In this document: positions 13,801 to 23,300 of the stretch, piece by piece
How the letters are laid out: each line of letters opens with the position of its first letter
How positions within the stretch are numbered: position 1 is the first letter of the stretch
Origin: Lichenostomus cassidix
Taxonomy: Eukaryota; Chordata; Aves; Passeriformes; Meliphagidae
Length of the DNA: 64,000 bases
NCBI GenBank assembly: GCA_008360975.2
Contig: CM039182.1
Span: 61,664,016-61,728,015 of the forward strand
Reading direction: 5' to 3'
The notes under the pieces: model-generated
Told to the model about the DNA's origin: nothing
The model's input: only the letters and a program-made list of their open reading frames with translations
Databases searched by the model: none
Made by a program: the position numbers and the translations under genes

Positions 13801-15069
13801 GGGAAGAAAGGAAGAAATAGGAAAAGAAAAAAAATTAAAATAACAAAACATTTGAACAGAATTTATATGAGGATAGACCTAGAAATAACAGAAATGGGCA
13901 GTAATTATAGAAGCTTGAAAAGAAGCTGTGCCAAATGCAGGAAAGAGATCTGCAGCCCTCCCAGAAGACTTTGTCTTGAAGCAGAAGAAGTGGCATGTTA
14001 GTTGATGGAGAGAATGAAGTAGGGAAATATGTACCATTTTATTTTGAATAGATTTGTGTACTTCTTGTAGTGTTAATTAAAATCAATAATATTTTTGAAT
14101 TCAAAATTAAATTTGGTTGTGTTTGTCTTATTGTGTAGCTCTGGAAAGGGAAAATGTAGAGCAAATTTTCTACTTTCTGTAGAAAGATGTCTGTTGCCAC
14201 AAGACCAGAGGCAAGAAAGTTCATCCTTAAATTGCAGCTTGTAGGAATTTTGCATTCTGGAAGTCCCAGTCCCACTCTGCTCCATTCCTGAGTTCTAAGG
14301 ATATGTACTCCTGCTGCAATAGCTTGCGAGTGTTTAATAGGAGTGTGTCTTAGGCAATGACATTTGATCAATCATTTAGTCTGTTTAGAAGAGCAAAAGA
14401 GAATTAAAAATGCTAGGTCACACTGAAAAATCATCAGGTCAGGTCTCATGGGAACTCACTCAATTGGCCTGTGCCTAGAAGAAAAGATGGTATCCTTCAT
14501 CCACAGCAACAGCCTACAAACACAGCTGTACTAACCTCCTGGGGAAATGCAGCTAATCTTAGGATAAGATAGTGAGATCTCAAGGTTGTGGTCAAGGGTC
14601 TTTTCTCTTGTGAGAGAATAGACTTCCAGAGGAGACTGAGATAATCAAGGGTTGGACTACTCTCTGAATTTTCTGTGAGGCCCTGTTCTGTGGCAGAGCA
14701 CTACTGTCTCATCAGTGTACAACTGAATAGATTCTTTTCTGGACTGAGAAAAATAATTCTTTGTGCAAGGATGAGAGAGGGCTTCTGGGAACTCTCAGGA
14801 ATTAATCATAACAGTGCAATTGTATTGTGTAACATAGGTGTACTGAGTGCTGTAGAAATCCAATCCACGGCATACATGTTGGCATTCACATTATTTCATT
14901 TTTTGAAAACAGGTCCAAGGCACACATTGGACCCAATGACAGCATTCTTGAGCTAAAAATGAAAATCAATTCAGACAAAGAGCTGCCAAATTTGCTTTAA
15001 AATATGGAAGAAGTTAATTTCCATACAGGATTAGGATGAATCCAAAGTTACATTACTTTATTAAGAGAG
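7827..15069. other. Gene-free 5' flank
   Basis: No coding exon, RNA gene or confidently named repeat was recognised. Sequence near 8390-8660 is more GC-rich than its surroundings and may be an old repeat, but I cannot name it. A short CA tract and C-runs occur near 10110-10165. Open frames here are short and lack known motifs. Confidence 0.5.
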
Positions 15070-16139
15070 TGTGATAATATGGTAGGTTGACCTTGACCAG
15101 TCTGCAAGGTCAATCCCACTATCACCTCCCAGCCTCAACAGGAGATGTGACAAAATGCTCATGAGTCAAGACAAGGGCAGGGACAAGACACAGTAAAAAC
15201 CACCATGGGCAAGACAGACTCAATGTGGGGAAATTGATTTATTTCCAATCAAAAGTAGGATAATATGAAATAAAAACAAATCTTAAAACACATTCCTCCC
15301 ACTGGTTCTTCCTTCCAAGGCTCAGCTTCACTCTTGTCTTCTTTATCTTCTCTTCCTGAAAAGTACAGGGGGATGAGCAATAGGGGTTCAGGTCAATCCA
15401 TAATGCTTTCTCTCTGCCACTCCTTCCACCTCATACTCTTCCCCCAGCATGGGTGTCTCCCATGGGAGACAGTCTTTCACAAAGTTATACAACACAGGTC
15501 CTTCCCATGGGCTGCAGTTCTTCATGAACTGCTCCAATGTGGGTTTTTCCATGGGGTGCAGTTCTTCAGGAACAGACTGCTCCAGTGTGGGTTCCCAGAT
15601 GGGATCACAGGTCCAGCCAAAGAACATGATTCATCATGGGCTCCTCTCCATGGGGTCACATGTCCTGTCAGAGGCCAGCTCCTGCATGGGCTTTTTCATC
15701 TTCGGTTCACAGGTTCTGTCAGGGACCATCCACCTGCTTGGACATAGGATCCTCCACAGGCTGCAGGGTGGATGTCTGCTCCATGGGCTGCAGGGGCACA
15801 GCTGCCTCACCATGAGCTGCACCACAGGCTGCAGGAAATCCCTCCTCTGGTGCCTGGAGCACCTCCTCCCCCTCCTTCTTCCCCTCCAGACCCTGGGGTC
15901 TGAATAGTTGTCTGTACCGTTCTCTCACCCACCTGCTGCTGTTGTGCAGCATTTTTTCCTCTTGTTAAATATGCTATCACTGTGTGCTGCCACCAGGCTC
16001 AGCTTTGGCCAGCAGCGGATCCATCAGAGCCAGCTGGAGCTGACTCTTTGTGACATGAGGGCAGCTTCTGGTATCTTCTCATGGAAGCCATTCCTGTAGC
16101 CTGATTGCTACCAAAACCTTGTCATATAACACAAATACA
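15070..16139 (-). mobile_element. Minus-strand avian ERV solo LTR (about 1.07 kb)
   Basis: On the + strand the block starts TGTGATAATATGGTAGGTTG and ends ATATAACACAAATACA. Read on the minus strand it carries a CATATTTAAC TATA-like box (about 15963-15972), several diverged repeats of a 'CCATGGG...CTGGAGCAG'-type unit between about 15440 and 15800, and an AATAAA signal (about 15239-15244). These are in promoter-to-poly(A) order. Flanks GAGAG (15065-15069) and GATAG (16140-16144) are a candidate 5-bp target duplication with one mismatch. No ERV coding region flanks it. Overlapping open frames on both strands within it are by-products of the LTR. It lies about 3 kb upstream of the CpG island. Confidence 0.82.
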
Positions 16140-16843
16140 GATAGTCCAAAAATTGGCTTTTGTGATTTTATACTAGACCTTTTTAAATTTGGTTGGGAGG
16201 TGTTAAAGACAAGCATCTTGAACAACAAACACCAGTTGGAAGAATGGAATAAGGGAACAAACATTTTATCTTATCCCTATCCTGGCCACTGGAGAGGGAG
16301 GTATCTGGTAGATTGTGAACTGAAGGGTTGAAAGGAGACCAATGTGGATTAGACTGGCAGCACATACATGCCCTGTGGTAACACTGATTTATTTTTGTGA
16401 CTCATTTGCCTTTGCCAGAACTTCATGATGCCACATTTTCAATAGGATGACTTCAGGACTAGGAACTAAATTACTAAATTCAGTTAAATTAAACTGCTAA
16501 ATTAAACCTCTAGAACCCTCTCCATTTGAGAACACAGGATCTTTAAAATGCATCCAGAAATTAAGTGTCAGATTATTTGATAAAAAGCTTGTTGCCATGC
16601 TCTAAATGTAGCACAGAACAACAATATCGAGCAGGGGAACCTTCATCCTTATGGAGAACTCAGCAAAAAAGATTCCCTGCCCCAGTCTCAGGACTGTCAC
16701 AAAAGAGAACTGATGCTCATCATCCAGGTCTGAAACACACCAGACAAGTCTGGAAAGGCTCTCCATACAAACTTGGGGGTTGAAGTCGGGGCTACTGTCT
16801 AGAGGGTATAACACGTACTGTGGAACACAGGGGAATAGGACAG
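16140..16843. other. Spacer without recognised features
   Basis: Between the solo LTR and the GAATA tract I see no gene, RNA or named repeat. Confidence 0.5.
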
Positions 16844-16877
16844 GAATAGAATAGAATAGAATAGAATAGAATAGAAT
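16844..16877 (+). repeat. (GAATA)n microsatellite
   Basis: About seven uninterrupted GAATA units. The tract sits exactly at the 3' end of a minus-strand CR1 fragment, where CR1 elements normally carry a short tandem repeat tail. Confidence 0.92.
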
Positions 16878-17100
16878 GTTCATCAAGTCCAACTGCCTGA
16901 TCACTACAGGGCTGATCAAAAGTTCAAGCATGTTATTAAGGGCCTTGTCCAAATGACTCACACACTGACAGGCATGGGGCATCGACAGCCTCTACAGAAG
17001 ACCTGTGCCAGGGTATGACCATCCTCTTGGTAAAGAAATATTTCCAGATATCAAGTCTGAACCCCCCCTGACATTCAGGGACTCTTGGGATTGCACAAGA
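16878..17100 (-). mobile_element. CR1 LINE 3' end, minus strand
   Basis: The + strand reads like the reverse complement of a CR1 3' end. It has GTCCAACTGCCTGATCACT near 16887, then a segment ending in GACAGGCATGGGGCAT near 16968, then GGTAAAGAAATATTTCC near 17028. The adjoining GAATA tract is the tail. Only the terminal part is present, as is typical of 5'-truncated CR1 copies. The 5' (right) boundary is uncertain. Confidence 0.8.
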
Positions 17101-17114
17101 CTTATTTTGGCAGG

Positions 17115-18436
17115 TGTAGGGAACAAAACCAAAGGCAAAGGAAGGGAGGGCTCAAAAGAAGGGAAAGGAAGAGAAGCTTGGAGAGGAGTAAGTGTGGGTC
17201 ATAGAGGGCTAAGAGGACAAAAGCAGCTGCCCACGTGTAAACTTTGGTTGCTGGGCAGTATGCTTGTCTGGCCATGACCCGCACCCGATCACCGCCTGCT
17301 ATCCTGCCTTCTTCCCAAATTCCATTTCTAACTGTTTTCCTGAAGGAGTGGACTCCGTTCTGTGTGGATGTGATTGTACGGATATCTAAGTGTCAGCAAC
17401 TGAAATCAGACAAGTGATTATAGGGATTGCAAATCAGCAGAGTCATCAACTCAAGAGACTGGAGTGAGTAAAAACAAGTATCAACAACTGCAGTGCATAT
17501 CAGGTGTTGTATGTGCCTGTGGTGCAAGCAATTGGACCAAGTGAGAGTGCAAATGTCAAGCTAAACTAGGTGGAAAAGAGATTAAGAGGCTTGGGAAGGA
17601 ACTAAGGCAATTGAAGAAGCTGAGTTCCAAAGGGACCAAGAAATCTATGCCAACTGATGTAAAATCTGAAGATCAGTTGAGAGACAGCATATGTGTGTTG
17701 TCTAGAAGGCTTGTCTAAGATATTGGGTGTTGTGTGCCCAGGCGAGATCCACAGTGTGCATATTTATGTGCTGCTGTGTGCAAGGAAATCTGTACCAGCA
17801 GCTGGAGTGGGACTGTGGGGTCTGGGGAATAGTGTGTCCAGATGCCAGCAGCTGGGGAGACCTGGTATCCCCAGCCAGTTACTGGATGGACTGCATGCCT
17901 AAGCCCAATTACTGAGAGAATCCTGGTGCATGTGAGTGAAGAGGTCTGTACCAGCCCTTGGAGCAGGGCTCATTTGTAGTTGCTGTACAGCAATGAATGT
18001 GCTACATTCATTCTTGTACAGCAGCTGAGAAGATCTGGGATCCAGGTATCAGTGGATTCATGGTGCGTGTCTGTGGGTGAAGTCTGAAAAGCAACTACTG
18101 TGAGATTGCAAGTCTTAGGAGCTCATATGTCCAGGGTACAGCAGTGGGGCACATGATGGATCCAGGGACAGATTGAGTATCTAAGGTCAGCTACTGGAGG
18201 AATCCACTATACATATGCATATATTTCCTACTAATGGTCTTCCATACTGATCAGCCAAAGGGCAACCAGATGAGGCCATTGGTGCTGTTTGTGCTTTTGT
18301 GAGTGCTGAGTGTTTCTGGCTGTATTGATCTGTGTAGCTGTCCCCGTGTGTATATGCATGTATGCATTGCAGAAATGAGTTTGTACGTCTGCGCCTATCT
18401 AGAACATGTTTAGTTTCACTACTGGGTACCAATACA
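17115..18436. mobile_element. Old LTR-like repeat block with internal quasi-repeats
   Basis: This stretch resembles a diverged avian LTR that I remember only partly. It ends ACTGGGTACCAATACA, and its middle (about 17770-18090) holds imperfect repeats of a unit containing 'TCTGTACCAGC..CTGGAG' and 'GGTGCATGTGAGTG'. No clean target duplication was found at the proposed ends, so both boundaries and the orientation are tentative. No protein-coding potential is evident. Alternatives are a retroviral untranslated region or a decayed minisatellite. Confidence 0.45.
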
Positions 18437-18520
18437 GTCTAGAAAATTAAGGGATTTTGAGCAGCCCTGTGGAGAAGGATGTGGAGGTGTTTGCAGATGA
18501 CTTTGATTTGCACTCTTATG
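18437..18520 (+). mobile_element. Short CR1-like fragment
   Basis: The string GAGCAGCCCTGTGGAGAAGG (18460-18479) and the following GGAGGTGTTTG resemble the coding 3' part of CR1 in sense orientation. The fragment is very short and could be chance similarity. Confidence 0.35.
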
Positions 18521-19009
18521 AGAGATCACAACTGCATCTGCCCTACACTACCACAAAACCTTCATTCGTGGTATGGCCAAACTCAACCCTAATGTCAAGT
18601 GTCCTTTAAAGCCCCTTTATGAAATTCTGGGTCATTTCAGTAATTGCCTTAAATTACTGGAATCAGAGTTTACAAGCCAATTTCTTAATAGTTTGTGAAC
18701 TATTGTGCATCCTGAGGCAAGTATAGGTATATGACCAATTAAAAAATTAGCCATAAATATCTCCTGCACTTGAAAAACTGAGACTCCATTGCACATTAAC
18801 ATTTTGCTCTCCTCCCTCACATCTGCAGGCAGATTGTTTTAACTTCATTCCAGCACAGCGGCAATAAAGTTACAGCCCACCAAGCTCTGTGGGGTCATTG
18901 GACTCAGTTATAAATTCACAAATGAGGGTGCACAACTGCTCATTAGATTCCTGCTGCTTCCTGAACTGTGTCTGTGCTCCAGGATTTTGCATGGGATTGC
19001 TCCAGAATA

Positions 19010-20290
19010 TGTTGGCGGCTGCGCCTCTCCGCTGTGCCGGCTTCAGGCTGCTCCCAGGCGAGAGGCAAGCTGAGGCTTTTACGGAATGCGCACGGCACCA
19101 CGTAGCCCAGTCTTTACATGGTTTTCTTTTACGCAGACAACCCAAGCTTCAAGCGCAGACGAGCGGCCATCTGGACCCAAACCTGCCCGAGCGCGACGGG
19201 GCACAGACGACATTGGTACGCCTCGCTGTATGAGGAAGGGGAGGCACAGGATGCGCGGGCCTAGCGAGGCTCCACCTGCCGCCGCGCACCTGCCGCCGCG
19301 CGCCGGGCGGAAGGGGAAAGGGGGATAACGGGGACGGCGGAGCGCGGCCGCCCCGGCGCCCAATGTAAGGCAGCGGCGGCAGCCCCGCGGCCCCTCAGCC
19401 CGCGCGCGGGGGGCGGGCGCGGCCGGGGCCGGACGGCGCGCGCCGCCTATGGGCGCTCGCGGCGGGCGGGCGGCACCGCGCGCCCGCCAATGCCCGCGCA
19501 GGGGGGCGGCAGCGCTGCAACGGCCGCGCCGGCTGCGGACACCATCGGCTGCTCCCGAGCGCGCCGGACGGACCCGGCCAGCGCCAGCCAGACCTGCCGC
19601 CCTCCACCGTCGGCGGTGAGTGCGCGGGCACCGCTCCCGGGCCGGGCCGGGCGAGCACCGCTCCGCCGGGGGTGGGTGGGGTGCGTGTCGCGTGCCGTGC
19701 CTGCTCCCTCCTTCCCATCGAGCTGTTAATCGATCGCCGTTTGGTTATCGAAGGCGCGAGGGGAGGGGGCGCTGGCGGGGGTCTGGCGATCCCGGTACCC
19801 CGCACCACCGGAGGGGCGCCCGAGCCCAGCCCGGCGCGGCCGCCGCCGTTATGTAACGCCCGCGGGGGGCTGCGGGCGCGGCTCCTCGTCCCTCCTTGGG
19901 GTCCTCCGTGCTGCCCCCCCTATCTTCTGCGCGTCTCGTGCTCCCCTCCGCGAACCGTGGACAAGGGGCCGTCGGGGAACGCGGCTCGGCGCGAATCTGC
20001 GCGTCTTCGCCTGCCGTGGGGATGGATTCCGCAGCCGCATCCCCCGGTCGCCATCGGGGAGGGACGCGCGGCCACAGCCCGCGTGGGACCCGGGGTGGCT
20101 TCCCGGCTCCCGGCGGCAGCAGGTCCATGGCTGAGCGATGCGGCAGGGAGGCTGCCCCCGCGAGCGTTTCCGAGAGGAGCCGGGAAGGAGCCACCTTGCG
20201 CGCAGTCAGCACCAAATGCTCCGCAGTCAACAACAAAGCCTTGGCCGCCGCAGCTGCTGCTTCAAGCGCTCGTATAGAGGCAGCAGTCCC
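19010..20290 (+). promoter_or_regulatory. TPPP: CpG island, probable TPPP-family promoter
   Basis: A sharp rise in G+C and in CpG density separates this block from the AT-rich DNA on both sides. It contains a GC box GGGGCGGGC at 19410-19418 and CCAAT boxes at 19360-19364 and 19487-19491, with no clear TATA box. That fits a CpG-type promoter with dispersed starts. A consensus splice donor lies at 19616. The next recognised exon downstream on the + strand is the first TPPP coding exon, about 13 kb away, which is an ordinary spacing for a vertebrate 5' non-coding exon. Long open frames on both strands in the island come from scarcity of stop codons in GC-rich DNA. A divergent minus-strand transcript cannot be excluded. 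Confidence 0.75.
19492..19615 (+). other. TPPP: Predicted non-coding exon 1 of the TPPP-family gene
   Basis: The right edge is set by a strong donor, ...CGGCG then GTGAGT, with intron starting at 19616. The left edge is only a guess, placed just after the CCAAT box at 19487-19491. It would be spliced to the acceptor ending at 32578, placing four leader bases (CACA) directly before the ATG of the coding exon. Mammalian TPPP likewise begins with a non-coding exon. Transcript evidence is absent, so the start, and even membership in this gene, are inference. Confidence 0.5.
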
Positions 20291-20324
20291 CTTTTATGGA
20301 GACCGATGGGAAGAGGCGATTTGC

Positions 20325-20369
20325 CTTTTCTTTTTCTTTTTCTTTTTCTTTTTCTTTTTCTTTTTCTTT
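20325..20369 (+). repeat. (CTTTTT)n hexanucleotide microsatellite
   Basis: About seven and a half nearly perfect CTTTTT units at the right edge of the CpG island, marking the change from GC-rich to AT-rich DNA. It gives a poly-Phe/Leu or poly-Lys reading on the two strands, which is not coding. Confidence 0.93.
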
Positions 20370-23300
20370 AAATGCGCAAGCGGTAGCTGGAGGGGCTTCG
20401 TCTTCGAGAGCTGCTCCTGTAGAGCGTCCTCCACAAAACGAGCATCAGGTGTGGGGAGACTGTTAAGCAGCTGCGGGGTAACAACCCGTGGGTACACAGC
20501 CAAGTGCTCCGGGGCGGAAAACAAGGACGAGACAAAAATCTTGTGAATTAATCTGTAACCCCGGCTAGCTCTTTAGAAAGTAAATACGCCCCCTGCCTGC
20601 GCGCCCCCCGCCATTCCTCCGCCGGATTACCAGTGATTGCAAATATTTCTCCAGTCCTGGGTAAAAGCTTTTGTACCTTGGTCAAATTATTCCAGGGGGA
20701 AGTTGGTTGTATGCTGCAAGGTGCTGAACACACATGTGTGTGAAAAGCGTCTTAAACGCTAACAGCTTCGAGTCATGCAGGAGATGCTGCTGACAACCAG
20801 TTTCCCTGTTTATGTTTTGCAGGCTCTACATAGGCAGGTTTGAGAGGGGCCAGATTTTTTCAGATTTTACAGAGGGTTGCATAACTGCTCATGTTTATTT
20901 GAAAAGAAAAGGAGGAGCAAACCTAAGCCCCAGCCTGAAATGAAACACGTGATGGGAGACTGTCTTTTCCTGAGCCTTCCCACTGTTTTCTCAGCTAGCA
21001 TCATTAAATAGCATGCTTTAGAGGGTTGGAAAGTGTTAGCATGATAATAATACATTAAGGTTTGGGTTTTTTTTTTTCTCTAGTACTGTGAAAACTTTGG
21101 GGAAAACCAAAGAGATACCTATATGCTTTCATAGTCTAAGGCTTAAAATAGCATAACTGTTTATCAAACCTATACAATGTATTTTTAAAATGGCAGTGGC
21201 CATTTTTTTAATCCTGTAGTGATGAGCCACTTTTTTATGTTTTTAGAGATCCTATCCCAACTCATCATTTCATGTCCCCAATCAAAAATAAAATGGTGTT
21301 CCGAATGCTTTTGTACATCTCTGGGTCACAGTTATATGCTTTTAAATAGTCCATCATTTGTAGCTGCTGAAGTGTATGTTCAGTATTATAGTACAGTGTA
21401 ATGCTTAGACAGCATGCCATGCAAGGATTAAATTGCAGATAAAGTTCACGTAGGAATCTCATGCAGTGCTTGCACTTGACCCATGTAAATCTAAGAAAAG
21501 ATACTTGTAAATGGAAATATACATCCAGCAACTAGTTGTTTCTGTGTCAAATTTAATCTGTGGCTTGACTGTGGTGAAAAATGTCGTTTTATTTAATTTT
21601 TATAGTCGATAATGTTCATTCCAGTTACTTTCTGGAGGCAGCTGTGTGATAGAAGCTATTTTTGCTTCTCATATCTTGAGCTTAATTTGAAAAAAAAAAA
21701 AAATAAGATACCTTTAAGGAGGGAGGCAGTCAGTTAAGTCAATTTATGTTAAGTGTATTCTCATTATAGGTAGGAGCAATTAATTGTACTCAGTATATCA
21801 TGCTTCAGAGAATAAATCATACAATGTTTAACCTTGATAATTTGCTCTCAGATGATAAGCTGAAATACAAAATAATACCACATCTTTTTCTTGCTTTACA
21901 CACTTTGATTGTGTAGGTCTCCAGTGGTGTGTGTCCCCATACTCACAAGCCTCTTTCTCTGTGTATTTATATATTATTATATATATTTCATATATCACAA
22001 CAAGAACAGTCATTCTGTGGCATAGTCAGTCACTCAGTGATGTCATGTCCTTTTTATTTGCATGTGCATGCAGCTTGCAGGCTTGCATAAATGGAATGGA
22101 GTCTCTTCAGCAAGGAGCAAAGTTTGTTTTTGTCTCCGCTGGAAAGACATTTTTATGCTGCATGTAACTAAAATTAAATGCAGGTATATAATTTCCACAC
22201 CTACTGTTTCTCTGCCATACTGGCATGACTACTGTGGACATAAGTGCTTCTCGAAGCTTCTTCCAGTTAGTTGAAAGGAAATATTTTGCATACTGTTTGT
22301 ATTGCCATAGTGTCTGGGAGCTGTGGTCAGGGACTTTAACTAACATGTTATATCCAGTATAATGGAACAAAAACTTGGGCATGGCCCCCTAAATATTATG
22401 ATTCAACATACAGAGCAAGATACTGTGAGTGGTGCAAAAGAGGAATTAAGCTGATATTAAGAAGGGTAATGCACACACATTGGTGTATGTGTGCATTATC
22501 CAGCTGTGTACTTCCTCATTCTCATGTGTAAGGGCAAAGGGAGTTGTAGAACTTAATGTAAGACTCCCACTGTTCTCTGAGGGGTATTCCTGGGACATGA
22601 GAATGGCCTGGGTTTGGGGGATTTTTGAAATGTATCTAACTTGACTAAACGCTGAAATTTAGGGTAAAAAAACCCCTCAACCCAATATGAAAAATTTCTC
22701 TTCAGACTACCTAATTTTTCCAGTTTTTTAGCTTTAAGGTAATTTAAAATTTTGAGATGGAGTTTTTGTTTCAAATTCCTGTTATACAGAAAAAAAAAAA
22801 AAAGTCACATTGTTTTTCCTCTTCCTCAGTGTTTTTATAAGGTGTTCTAGCTCTTTCTTCATCTCATCCTCCTCATGTGCCTAAACCCCCCCGAAATGCA
22901 TAATAGCAAATACACCTTCAGCTGAAAGAAATTTCTGAGTGACTGCATCACTCCGCCCATCCCAAATTGTCCATCCATAGAAGTATTGCAAGAATTTTGC
23001 CTTTCACTGTAGACAGGTTATTGGGATACTTTGGAATAGTAATGAACAGAACTGTACATTGAAAGGATGTGACTGGTAAAATACTCCTACATAAATATGG
23101 TCTTTAAGTAGCCAGGGACTGTGCATGTGTTACAGGACAAGTATATGTATCCTGCTCAGATTTCAGGACACTCTTCCTGAGTGGGTGTTTATCTCAAGTG
23201 CTGACAGAGCAGAACAGACTTGATTTTGTGCTGCTCAGTTTTTTTGGCTCACAGTGGTACGTCCGTCAAAACAGATGGGAAGTTTTTCTTTATTGTTAGT

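Noticed and set aside
15334..15952. Overlapping open frames of 137 and 152 codons on the + strand and smaller minus-strand frames
   Set aside because: They sit inside the minus-strand solo LTR and reflect its internal CCATGGG-type repeats.
19395..20546. Several open frames of 137-216 codons on both strands in the CpG island
   Set aside because: They overlap in many frames, are Pro/Arg/Ala-rich and show no domain. Stop codons are rare in GC-rich DNA. One runs into the CTTTTT microsatellite.
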